Made by a program: the position numbers and the translations under genes
The notes under the pieces: generated by a model
What the model was told of the DNA's origin: nothing
The model's input: only the letters and a program-made list of their open reading frames with translations
Database searches by the model: none
Source of the DNA: Heliocidaris tuberculata
Lineage: Eukaryota > Echinodermata > Echinoidea > Camarodonta > Echinometridae
Direction: 5' to 3'
NCBI GenBank assembly: GCA_025618425.1
Contig: CM046839.1
Location: forward strand, 2,046,831 to 2,110,830
Length of the DNA: 64,000 nucleotides
Shown: one piece after another, positions 11,513 to 21,339 of the stretch
Layout of the letters: each line of letters starts with the position of its first letter
Numbering within the stretch: the stretch's first letter is position 1

Positions 11513-14500
11513 CATATAATAATAATGATAATAATAATACCTGCATTTATATGGCGCCTTTCCAGTTAGTAACTGATCAAAGCGCTTTACAGTGTATTAT
11601 TACCCGGTCATTGGATCCAGTTACGATTCTGCACTTATAGTGCACATTCTCCACTCTACTAGGGAGCATTCCAGTCTGGCGGCCATTTCACAGGCGCACA
11701 TATACTATTCCAGTCAAAATGACATTCGCACCCTCTCGTAACAACATAATTAATCAAATAGTCATGAATCCTGTATCAATAATGATGAAAATTTTCATTG
11801 CAAGATGCTGTACACTAAAGAACAAATGACAAGACAGAACTCAGAGGACAAGAAACTGACAAGATAGTACAAGACAGAACAGGACAAGACACGATAGGGT
11901 AAAACCAGGATAGGACAACACAAGACAAAACACGACAAAGAAAGAAAGAAAAGGGAAGGCAAGAAGAGGGGGAAAAAGACAAACAAAAGTCAAGAAAAAC
12001 AAAAAACTGACAGACAAAACTGGACAAAACCAGGACAGGACAACACAGGACAAAACAAGAAAAAGAAAGAAAAAAAAAGGGAAAAGGGGGAAAGAAGAAA
12101 AACAAGACAGAACAAAGACAGAACTGCACTCGAAAAAAGAAGAGAGAGAGTGACTTTAACTCCGAGATGAACTGTACTTTTAAAATAAAAGTTTTTAAAC
12201 CCCTCTACTGAAACTAAAATGTGTGGCTGTACTGATTGGATCTGGGAGAGAGTTCCAGAATTTTGACCCAGTAAGTATAAACGTTTTATTTGAAATCAAT
12301 GTTCTCGTTCTGGGTAGATGAAAAAGCCCGGCAGACCTAGTAGGGTACTGATGGATATTGAGATTCTTTGAAAATATTGAATGAAATACATTCGGCAGTT
12401 CGTTTCTATCTAAATTATACATAAATATTCCAAGATTATAACTATATAAATCGCTTATCTTTAGTAGTAAAATGCTGGATGAAAGAAAGGGAGTTATTTT
12501 GATGTTATATCATTTGAATGAAGTTACAACTCTTCAAAAATGATAAAGAACAACTGGTAGTGGCCATCTGAACATACATGACTGAAAAGAAATCAAAATC
12601 AACACTCGAAAAAATTGGCATCGACCCTTGTAAATTACAAGAAAAATTAAAGCTGTTTGACATTCACATCTTCTCCTATATTTCTCTTTATTTTGATGCG
12701 TTCAGGTAAATGTCTTGACAGCTTGAGTATCTTTGATGGTAATACAGTAAGCGACCCGCCCCTTACCCCAGAGCTCTGTGGACGTCTTACTCAGCTGCCA
12801 GACTTCGTTTCTAGTGGTAGCAACATGACTCTGAGGTTCAAGACAGATGATGGGGGCCAGAGCTTCGGATTCGGGATCTACTTCACACAAATCTCAGACG
12901 GTATACCATTATCTGCACTGGGTTACCTCGGGGGGGGGGGGGGGGGTTTGTCTTTCGATACCGTTCTCCATCTAACTCTATTTATCTGTATAGCCAACTG
13001 CAAATTAAGCATTTATCTGATATTCAGTTGTTATGATTCCATAATAGAGATGGTAATATATTTATCATTTTGGTACATTTAGGGCAGCGGTTTGGGGTTG
13101 TTTTAATTTTCCGGGCCATTAAGATGGAATTTAATTCAAATCCCATCTGAAGAAACATTTGGATAGCCATCCCATTGACTCAATATAGGCAGACATGTCT
13201 TCATGAATATGATTTTCTTTTCAATCGTTTGGGTATCTCATTCTGATTAAGAACGTATGATGGTGGGGTCATTGGAGCAATCACATACTTCAGTCTGATC
13301 AGTAATAACGTGAACGGGAGTAATTTGCCCATGCAAGAGATTCAAGCTATAATGGTTCGAGTTCATTTGACCAAGTGACATATTCATAGTAAACTATAAA
13401 TTCGTAATGGCCAAATACTAATTTTAATTAGATTCTCGATAGCATGCTGTCGGTCGCTCATGTTTTATGACCGGGGACAATAATTATGGTAATCGATATT
13501 TAAGTAGGCCTTCCTAAAGACTCATTTCTGTACTCTCTTACTGTACACGATGGAGAAGTGGCAATGAGAGATATGTTGTCATCGTATGTTTAGAATAATA
13601 TTGTATTTCAAATTATATATAGTTTTCATCTGTTCATGTCAATGCTAAATTTCGAAAAGATACTCTAGAAGGAATAGTGGTCAGACTTCGGTGGACCGGG
13701 GGAGGGGATCGGGGTAAAGACAATTTCTTGACAATCTTGATAATGAGGGCTGCAACCCTACTCATCTCTAAAAAGTATTGCTCATCAATGTTGTCATTTT
13801 TGATTGAAAACTGATGAAAACCAGTAATTCCAAGATTCTTTATTTCAATTTAGCACCGTGTCCGGGTGGCGAGTTCGAATGTAATAACAGCTACTGCATT
13901 GATCAGTCTTTGGTGTGTAATACAATAAATATGTGTGGCGATTGGAGTGATGAAGGCAATTGTACGGGTGAGTATCAGAAGAAATGGAAGCGAGGAAATC
14001 ATTTTCACGTTTTCAGTTTTCACACGCTTTTTTTTTGGGGGGGGGGGGGGGGACTTGTTGAAAAAGATTTAGAATTTTAACTTCTGTGCACAAATTTGAA
14101 ATTCTGACAGTCAGTTTTGGCTCTTGACAGCAATGCCTTTTTTTTTGTTTTTTTTGTTTGCTGTAATATCTGCCATTCTTTCGGCTAAATTTTCGGCATT
14201 TTTGTCACGACGTCCCCTGCGACACCCCTGCATATCCAACTGGTTACTATGATACCTATTGTATCTGAAGAAAAGCTCTTTGCTGGAATAAATACTTTCA
14301 TGGAACAAAATAGGACTTGAGTTTGGTTTGATTACATAGAATTATTCCCACTTTCATAAGACACTTTTTAAAATGATAAACTGATGATTCTGATAGCGTG
14401 TCAAACGAATTTCGTTTTGTAATTATCATATGAAGAATGTACAATGATTAAACTCAAAATGATAAATTTTCAACTGTAAGATGGCAAGTAATGACTGTCT

Positions 14501-14732
14501 TCATTTCGTTGCAGCGCCCGCTCCCGAACCTAAGCGTTTATCCACCCTTGCCATCATCGGTATTGGTGTCTCGGTCATTTTCGTTACCATGGTAATCATC
14601 CTGCTGTGCACAACGGTCGTCCAAGAACATCGCAAACGACAGATGAATGAAACGATTGGTAGATCAAGTCGACCGCGACATCAAGAAAAACCCCTACTCA
14701 TCGTTGACGACAGTCGATCAGAAGGAGGATAA
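7978..14732 (+). CDS. CUB and LDLa domain type I membrane protein (5 exons, complete)
   Basis: Exons 7978-8101, 10753-10929, 12706-12900, 13854-13967 and 14515-14732 total 828 nt (275 residues plus TAA). All junctions are GT-AG and all four introns are phase 1, as in shuffled extracellular modules. Residues 1-38 form a signal peptide (hydrophobic [11 protein letters not shown]). Residues 48-163 form a CUB domain with four cysteines (48, 74, 103, 125). Residues 167-203 form one LDL-receptor class A module with six cysteines and the calcium-site motif DWSDE. Residues 215-239 form one transmembrane helix followed by a basic stop-transfer (EHRKRQ) and a short tail. 7978 is the first in-frame ATG. 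A cell-surface binding role is inference. The architecture recalls NETO-, LRP3/12- or LDLRAD2-like proteins, but none can be named with certainty. The C-terminus may be frameshifted (see findings). Confidence 0.85.
8966..9226. mobile_element. hAT-type MITE with 8-bp target duplication
   Basis: The ends CAGTGGCGGATCCAAGG and its counterpart TCCTGGATCCACCACTG are terminal inverted repeats. Flanks GTGGTATT (8958-8965) and GCGGTATT (9227-9234) form an 8-bp target site duplication with one mismatch, the hAT signature. The interior is low complexity: G runs, C runs, (CT)n and a long T run. Confidence 0.85.
10555..10591. repeat. (TA)n microsatellite
   Basis: Perfect TA dinucleotide run. Confidence 0.95.
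10753..10929 (+). CDS. exon 2: N-terminal half of CUB domain
   Basis: Acceptor TTTTTTAAAAG, donor GTG|GTAAGT, phase 1 at both ends. Contains CUB cysteines 48 and 74, the EPEDGLYY segment and the LLQFHRF strand. The intron just downstream holds two decayed partial copies of this exon. Confidence 0.85.
10970..11150 (+). pseudogene. two decayed partial copies of CUB exon 2
   Basis: About 10970-11033 reads like exon 2 with its middle removed: GGGGTCTATTAGAGGCAGAG at the start, then TTTTAGAGAGTGAGGTCAGTG at the end, followed by a donor-like GTGAGT. About 11080-11150 reads like the exon's start (GGAGCCAGACGAAGGTCTGT) with its 3' part lost. Neither can encode a whole module. Confidence 0.55.
11421..11511. 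repeat. (AT)n microsatellite
   Basis: About 90 bp of AT dinucleotides; the poly-Ile/Tyr frame across it is a repeat translation. Confidence 0.95.
11520..11730. repeat. dispersed repeat with GCGCCTTTCCAGT and AAAGCGCTTTA words
   Basis: ATTTATATGGCGCCTTTCC followed by CAAAGCGCTTTACAGTGTAT is a composition I associate with common short interspersed repeats of marine invertebrates. A weaker related stretch (AAAGCGCACATAAGTATTAT) occurs near 53875. Inference from motif only. Confidence 0.4.
11815..12130. repeat. imperfect GACAAGACA-rich tandem repeat
   Basis: Purine-rich sequence built from variants of GGACAAGACA and AGAAAAAGAAAG. All three minus-strand frames stay open and give Ser/Phe/Leu/Cys-rich translations, a consequence of composition. 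Confidence 0.8.
12190..12425 (-). pseudogene. LINE ORF2 C-terminal fragment
   Basis: The minus-strand frame contains the C-terminal signature of CR1/L2-type ORF2: NTHQYPTRS-like spacing (here [12 protein letters not shown]) followed by [16 protein letters not shown]. Only about 75 codons remain, with no reverse transcriptase. It lies in intron 2 of the CUB/LDLa gene, in antisense orientation. Confidence 0.75.
12706..12900 (+). CDS. exon 3: C-terminal half of CUB domain
   Basis: Acceptor GATGCGTTCAG, donor GACG|GTATAC, phase 1 at both ends. Contains cysteines 103 and 125, [10 protein letters not shown] and the final strand [11 protein letters not shown] poly-G run follows in the intron at about 12931. 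Confidence 0.85.
12901..13853. other. intron 3 of the CUB/LDLa gene
   Basis: Poly-G at about 12931-12947; otherwise AT-rich with nothing recognised. Confidence 0.6.
13854..13967 (+). CDS. exon 4: LDL-receptor class A module
   Basis: Acceptor TTTCAATTTAG, donor ACGG|GTGAGT. This 38-codon exon is a complete LDLa repeat: six cysteines (168, 175, 180, 187, 193, 202) and the acidic calcium-binding end GDWSDEGNC. One exon per module with phase 1 borders is typical of LDLa shuffling. Confidence 0.9.
14515..14732 (+). CDS. exon 5: transmembrane helix and cytoplasmic tail
   Basis: Acceptor TTCGTTGCAG. Codes a Pro-rich juxtamembrane linker, a 25-residue hydrophobic helix and a basic tail ending at TAA 14730-14732. 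A second open frame (about 14647-14829, stop at 14830-14832) overlaps the tail in frame +1 and continues 100 bp further. Confidence 0.75.
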
Positions 14733-14832
14733 GATTAATAATGTTTCAAAGACGGACGATGTCGGATTGAGCGGGAAAGTCTTCGGTCGAAAACGATCTT
14801 CGAAAGTTGCTCCAGCACAGAATGACTCTTAA

Positions 14833-15272
14833 AGTGATGGTGTCCATTTTCATTTTGGTTACTAGTCTTTCAACTTTTTAGTCAACGCACTGATCAGTGA
14901 TCAGTCTAGACTATGTATATTTCAAAAGCTTTTTTTCTTAGTGAATAATGATGATTAATTGCCAAATCTTACATCATGAAATGATTCGATTTCCAGCAAA
15001 TGCCGGACATTAATTTATCAATTGTTCTTGTATTATACTTTGCATTGCTTCGACTCCGTAGGCCTACATAACAAGGCCTCATATGAATTCCATTCATTTT
15101 CATATTTTGCCATTTTAAATGTTTTTGTACATATTTATAAAGCATGCATTCGGTGGAGGCTTTCCAAGGGACTCCATTGGAGATAATAATACTTGTACAT
15201 GAACTATGGAGCAGGCTCTAAGATAAGAATGCCACGACCTTATCACCTTCCTATGAGGGAGGTGGTAGTCTG
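14833..15272. other. probable 3' UTR and intergenic DNA
   Basis: AT-rich sequence after the stop of the CUB/LDLa gene. No canonical AATAAA was located with confidence. Confidence 0.4.
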
Positions 15273-15606
15273 GGAGCCTGTCCCGAAATTGTCATCCAAT
15301 TTTACATAATTATGAAATTTGACCCCCCTTAAAGTTACTTAGACCATCCATGTCATTCACAAAATTTTGTCAGTTGAGGTGTTTTGGTAATATACACCTT
15401 GCTTCTGACAAAGTTTGGTGCATATGTCAGATGGGTTGAACTCGACCCGACTTGGGGGTCCTTTGGGGGGGGGGGGGGCTCTGGGGCCAACCCCGGCAGC
15501 TTCATTCGAGCTGACAAGCTTTTTGTGAATGACATGGATGGTCTAAGTAACTTTAAGGGGTCAAATCTCATATGTAAAATGAGGTGACCATTTCGACACA
15601 GGCTCC
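15273..15606. mobile_element. long-arm foldback element, about 334 bp
   Basis: GGAGCCTGTCCCGAAATTGT at the left end pairs with its reverse complement at the right (ATTTCGACACAGGCTCC). Homology continues through CTTAAAGTTACTTAGACCAT, giving arms of roughly 100 bp around a core with a G run at about 15466. The frames on both strands are mirror products of the arms. Confidence 0.85.
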
Positions 15607-15754
15607 TAGCCTACGGGAGGTATCCCTGAAAAGTGTTGCGATAATAAGTTCATGACTGTAAATATAAACAATTTTTCATGTAAAGAAAAACAAACACCTG
15701 TTTCCTTCTCTGTCATTGGAACATGTAATAGTTTATGTAGTAGAGAAAGAAGCA

Positions 15755-15758
15755 GAGA

Positions 15759-15799
<41 letters not shown>

Positions 15800-15810
15800 A
15801 GGGGGAGGGA
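15755..15810. repeat. (GA)n microsatellite
   Basis: GAGAGA run followed by G-rich sequence. Confidence 0.9.
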
Positions 15811-15969
15811 GCAGACAGAGACAATGAGTGATAGAAATATGAAGATAAGGACTATAGGTAGTAAGAGCGATATTGGGAAAGATGTATGAGCGGAGCTATT
15901 ATTGAAGAACACTGGCAGAAAAAAAATCGTGTTGAGGTAAAAATTAACTTATTATCAAGATGGTGATAC

Positions 15970-15997
15970 ACCCCCCCCCCCCCCTCTCTCTCTCTTT
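15970..15997. repeat. poly-C plus (CT)n
   Basis: Fourteen or so C followed by CTCTCTCTCT. Confidence 0.9.
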
Positions 15998-16218
15998 GTA
16001 TTTTGTCAGCTATTTGGATTGTTTCTACATTTCAATTTCTACATCAATTATCAAATGAATGTACAATCGTGAGCTGAGGTGATATGTATTTTGTTTTCAA
16101 GTATGTTATTTCTTATGACTTTGGCGATACTTCTATAAATGTCTATCACCTATTCCATTCTCTTTTTTGTCACTCTACCAATCTTTCTCTCTCACTCTAC
16201 CTCCACTCTTTCTCCCTC

Positions 16219-16231
16219 CCTACCCCCTCCC

Positions 16232-16272
<41 letters not shown>

Positions 16273-17125
16273 ATAGCCCATTTCTTTTTCTCTTCATGTT
16301 GACCTGTCATTGTTTTATTCCCCCTCTCCCATCCCCCCTCTCCCATCCCCCCCCCCTCTCTCTCGCTACAGCCCATTTCTATTTCCTCTTCTTGTTGACC
16401 TGTCATTGTTTTATTCCCCCTCTCCCATCCCCCCCCCCCTCTCTCTCTCGCTATAGCCCATTTCTATTTCTCTTCTTGTTGACCTGTCATTATTTTTATC
16501 CCCCCTCTCCCATCCCCCCTCTCTCTTTCTCTCTCTCTCTACAACCCATTTCTATTTCTCTTCATGTTGACCTGTCATTGTTTTATTCCCCCTCTCCCAT
16601 CCCCCCCCTCTCTCTCTCTATCTCTCTCTCTCTTGCTACAGCCCATTTCTATTTCCTCTTCTTGTTGACCTGTCATTGTTTTATTCCCCCTCTCCCATCC
16701 CCCCTTTCTCTCTCTCTCTCGCTATAGCCCATTTCTATTTCTCTTCATGTTGACCTGCCATTGTTTTATTCCCCCTCTCCCATCCCCCCCCCTCTCTCTC
16801 TCTCTCTCGCTACAGCCCATTTCCATTTTCTCTTCTTGTTGACCTGTCATTGTTGTTTTATTCCCCCGCTCCCATCCCCTCCCCCCTCTTTCTCTCTCTC
16901 TCGCTACAGCCCATTTCCATTTTCTCTTCTTGTTGACCTGTCATTGTTGTTTTTATTCCCCCGCTCCCATCCCTCCCCCCTCTCTCTCTCTCTCTCGCTA
17001 CAGCCCATTTCCATTTTCTCTTCTTGTTGACCTGTCATTGTTGTTTTTATTCCCCCGCTCCCATTCCCCCCTCTCTCTCTCTCTCTCTCGCTACGCCCAT
17101 TTCTATTTCCTCTTCTTGTTGACCC
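16219..17125 (+). repeat. CT-rich minisatellite, about 10 units of 80-95 bp
   Basis: Each unit contains (CT)n, then CGCTACAGCCCATTTCTATT, then CTTCTTGTTGACCTGTCATT and a C-rich CCCCCTCTCCCATCCCCC. Unit length varies mainly through the CT and C runs. The long Ser/Leu/Pro-rich open frames across it are repeat translations. Confidence 0.95.
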
Positions 17126-17129
17126 ATAT

Positions 17130-18086
17130 CATTTTCATTTTTATTATTCACATGCTGCTTCACCCTTGCATATTTTCCTTGCTTTTCCTTTCAAGTCCAA
17201 AGGAACTTCATCATTCAAAGAACATACACAGATACAATACAAATAATTTTTTGTTTGTATAAAAAGTGTAATTTCATATATTACAATATCTGAAGTTCTG
17301 AACTGTACAAAAATAGGGAGATAAATATATACATGTTGATCTGCCTTTGGTATCAGACATGAAATTAATGAAACCTCCATTAGCAACCAAACCAAGGTGG
17401 ATTATTGAAACTAAACCGATTCAAAGGATTAAGTTCTTGTATGAAACAACCAATCTTGAAATGTGTTCACATGAAAAGTTCACATTTACTCTTTATAAGC
17501 CTTAATGCTCATCTGAAGTTTTCAGATTTGGGAACAAGAAATAACACAATGTTGCATCAAATAAACAACTAAAATGTACTCTCCTTCATCAATCAAGAAA
17601 ACTGCACGTAATTACACATGGATGCAATCTAATTGTGAATTTTTAAAAAATGTTTCATTAAAATTAAGTTCTGGTCAGCTCTATGAAATTTCAAGCAAGC
17701 CAGTATTTTTGTCCTATTATGTGTGATATCACAGTGAAAGACATTTTAAAGACAATAGTCACCCTTTTTCTTCTCTCTCACACAAGTGAATAATGCACAA
17801 GTAATCACATAAAGTATCTTCAGACTGTTGCATCATGAAAAAAGTTAAATAACCAAAAACACACAAACAAAATATTGCAGGGAAAACATATACTTACAGA
17901 GATATAGGTCAAGAACATGTAATGATACAATTATTTAACCTAAATCTGATGCATACAAATAGAGCATTTAAAAATATCAAATTTCAAAAATCTTTAGAAA
18001 GCAAGACTCTGGAGCTTTTGTGTTTCCCCTAAATACAGATGTTTTATATTTAACAATGTGTGGTATACAACAGGCGTTCCAAGACA
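17130..18086. other. AT-rich stretch, nothing recognised
   Basis: No exon, repeat family or inverted repeat recognised. Small minus-strand frames at 17144-17395 and 17977-18182 have no motif. Confidence 0.5.
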
Positions 18087-18093
18087 GATAATG

Positions 18094-18296
18094 CAGACCT
18101 GCCAACCCTGAAACCCAAGAAATAGGGACAAATGACAAGGCAGAGGCTGAAAATAGGGACATTTTCTAAGTTTCCTATACATTACTACAGAAAGATTTGT
18201 GCAAAAATAGGGACACGGTGGTAGAAGTGGCTCTTTCTTTTTTTAAAACCAAAAAACAGGATTGTCCCTCTTAAATAGGGACAGTTGGCAGGTATG
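18094..18296. mobile_element. MITE with CAGACCTGCCAAC ends
   Basis: Terminal repeats CAGACCTGCCAAC and GTTGGCAGGTATG are inverted copies with one mismatch, flanked by the direct repeat GATAATG (18087-18093 and 18297-18303). Interior repeats the word AATAGGGACA several times. A 7-8 bp duplication fits a hAT-type origin. Confidence 0.8.
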
Positions 18297-18639
18297 GATA
18301 ATGTAAGGAAAGATGTGGTTGAGAAATGGGAGGAAACAAGGACTGCCATCCTTCATATTATGGTGATACATGTAATATGAATTTCACAAGTTCAACCTGC
18401 CATGGTTTTTAACAGATCACTATGCCACACTGTAAAGAAGAAGCAGCGACAATACAACAAAGCTGCATTTGCTGATTAGGAAACTTTAAAGACTTTCAAT
18501 AGAAAGGTAGATTCAAAATTTAAGATTTAATAAATTACTAGGTTGGTTAGATAGACATCACGCAGCAGGGGCTTTGCATGCAAGGTACTTTGTTATTGTT
18601 AGCGGTTCTTAATACATTGCTAGGTTGGTTGGGTTTCAA

Positions 18640-19815
18640 GCAAGTTACGTTGGGAAACTAGCTAGCTTGGCAAAGATAGAGATGAGCCATGGAATTTGGA
18701 TCCGGTTGCCAAGAAGAAGATGCAAGGTACATACCAGCCACCAAGAGAAGTCTGACAAAGCAGAAGCAGGAACTCTTAAGAGACATCCAGAGGAAAGGCT
18801 GCAAACACAGTTTTGCAGTATCGTGTAGAAGAAAATATCTAGCTGGACAGACGCTGTCCATATGCAGCAAAGCAAGTTAAGTCCACAGCAGGCTCCCTAC
18901 AGAGAGCTGTCAAAGTGTACAGTGAAAGACACTTTACTTGTGGGGACCTGCTGGACACATTGACATATCAAGATGTGGTAGCTCTAGCAGACCCAATCTT
19001 CAGAAACATTCAGGGATCAGGGTCCCATCTTAAAAAGAGTTGCGATTGATTCGAATTGATCACAAAATGAAATCAATTGCAACTATCTCTTAAGTACACA
19101 GTGGGGATTAATTTCAAGTTGCGATCGATTTGAATCAGTCGCAACTCTTTATAAGACGGGGCACTGGCTCAACTTCTCTTCAAATAAATGCTGTTGACCT
19201 GTTCAACAAGCAAGCTAGATGTACGGAAGAGCAGCATCTCCTGGTGGGAGAAATGAAGCAGTTTCTGACTACTCTACAACTGCAGCACACTGCCATATCC
19301 AAATGTGTTGTCAATATTTGGCAAGGATGTTTCCAAACAGCAAAAAAACTTGAGAAACCTCATCTAATATTACTGAGGGCCAACGTGAAAGAGCTGCTGC
19401 AGCATTTAGTCAGTATATTCCTAATGTATAGAACCTTTCTGATGCATATCAGAATAACTGCACAAATGTGGACCTTTTCCCCAGCCAGTCTGAAGGTGCC
19501 AAGATCAATGAAACTGTCTACTTAAGACTTCAATCACGACCTGGAGGATGCCAAGATTTTTGATGATGAAGATATCATCAATAACCAACCTGTCTTTTAA
19601 TCGACATAAATGTCTAGAACTAAGAAGAGCAGCATCTCTTCACTGGGAAAATGAAGCATATTTTGACCACACTAAAACTGCAGCACATTACCCCTGTGCA
19701 GGTTTCTCATTAATACGGGCAAAGAGATTTAACAGCAGCAGAATGGCCAAAGATCCAAAGATGAAGGAGAGAAGTCATCAAATTCAGATCCAGTAGCAAT
19801 ATTGCGACCCTCTAT
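18640..19815 (+). pseudogene. transposase-derived sequence, copy 1 (possibly KDZ-type C-terminus)
   Basis: Translation in changing frames gives a patchy protein: a Lys/Arg-rich segment (KRSLTKQKQELLRDIQ), a segment with DLLDTLTYQDVVALADP, then NKQARCTEEQHLLVGEMKQF. The last part resembles the helical C-terminal region of KDZ-superfamily transposases (Kyakuja, Dileera, Zisupton); this is a recollection of family style, not a search result. Stops and frameshifts break it. Homologous to 21340-23200. Interrupted by a MITE at 19022-19162. Confidence 0.5.
19022..19162. mobile_element. MITE inserted in transposase relic
   Basis: Ends TCTTAAAAAGAGTTGCGATT and GTCGCAACTCTTTATAAGAC are inverted repeats of about 35 bp. 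The paralogous sequence at 21634-21650 reads GGGATCTGGCC without the insert, so it serves as an empty site. Confidence 0.85.
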
Positions 19816-19859
19816 CTTTATTTACATATTTGCGGGTACCAAATATCATATATTTTGTT

Positions 19860-21160
19860 TTTTCAACATTCAAGATCATATGGTTTACTTTCATCCATGT
19901 ATTCCACCTGTACATTCATGGTAGTTATGAGATTGTCAGTATCATTTCCTGTTAAGTAGACAGATGTATCATCTGCAAATAATATATATTTAAGTATATC
20001 AGAACTGTAATGAATATCATTAATATAAATTAAAAAATAAAATCTCTGGGACACTCCACATCCTACTGTCACTTGATGTGATAATATTTCCATTTAAATA
20101 AACATACTGTTGTCGATCACACAAATAATCAATGAACCACTGTAACGAAATACCTCTAACGCCATAATGTGATAGTTTGTTAATTACAATGTTATGGTCA
20201 ATTATATCAAAAGCTTTAGTCGAATTAATAAATACAGAAATTAATTTATTATTTTTATTGATTGATTCGTTGATATTCTGAACTAATTGTAATATTGCAG
20301 AGGATGTGGAGTGCCCATTTCTAAATCCACACTGACTTTGATATACATGTAGTACATCATTTTTGTCAAAAAATGAGATCAGTCTGTTGTAAATGCATCT
20401 TACAAGAATCTTGCTAAAAACAGAGAGTACTGCGATGGGTCGATAATTATTCATGTTTTCCCCATCGCCTTTCTTAGGTATAGGTGTCACTTTAGATATC
20501 TTCATATTACTTGGGACTACTCCTTGCTGTATACTACAATTCAAAATATCACACAATAGAGAAACAATAAAATATATCACTCATTTGAGCACTTGTACAG
20601 AAATGGAATCAAAACTGGGACTTTTGTTTTTCATTTGTTTTACAATTTCAGTAATTTTGCTACATGTGATAGGCTTGAAATATATTGAAGATGAATTGGG
20701 TTTCTTCAAGTAAAATCATAAATCATTATTATTAATATCATAGTCCATTCCTTGTTTGTCTATTGTTTACCAACAGTTGAAAGATAGTCACTGAGCACAT
20801 TTGCCATTAGCATGTTATCTGTAATTGTTTCATTGCTCACTTTGAGACTTGAAATATTAGTTTTGGGGGTGTTTCTTTTAATAAGTGTATTGATCAGTTT
20901 CCACATATTAGTCATATTATTTTTCACTCTGTCAAATTTATTCAAGTAATACATAGATTTGGCATTTGTCAGTTTAGAATCTAATGCATTCCAAAACTTG
21001 GTATATTTCAACTTATTATTCAAAGTTGGATTTAAAACATACTGCTTATGTAGATGCCTTCGTTTTGTACAAAGATTTTTCATCCAAGCATTTGATACGC
21101 TTTTCAAGCTGCACTACATCCTTTGGCTGAGGTATGCCAAGCCCCTGCATAATTTCTAAA
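19860..21160 (-). pseudogene. 5'-truncated non-LTR retrotransposon (reverse transcriptase)
   Basis: Reading on the minus strand from about 21107 to 19863: a pre-RT linker, then SPSFDSIS, then RT blocks with NYRPIAVLSVFSKI, CGFRNGHSTSSAI, KAFDIIDH and, in a shifted frame, LIYINDI and the catalytic FADDTS. This order is the fingers-palm of CR1/L2/jockey-type ORF2. It is dead: one stop near 20581, a frameshift around 20050-20090, and the first catalytic aspartate of the FxD motif is Asn (VFINSTKAFD). No endonuclease domain is attached. Confidence 0.9.
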
Positions 21161-21339
21161 CATTCATCCAGACTTCCATCCATGGCAGTGATAAGGCAAC
21201 AACCATGAAACCCCCCAAAGTGAGGGAGATGAGAGCTCTATTAATGTCTGAGTAAAAGGTTACAAATTACAATGCATTGCTTCATATGCCAATATCATGT
21301 GTAGAATCTGAAATATGAATAGTCTGCCCAATGATATCA

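Noticed and set aside
11247..12129. Overlapping minus-strand frames rich in Ile/Tyr or Ser/Cys/Phe
   Set aside because: They are translations of (AT)n and of the GACAAGACA-rich repeat.
16167..17262. Long Ser/Leu/Pro-rich plus-strand frames
   Set aside because: They come from the CT-rich minisatellite and have no conserved domain.
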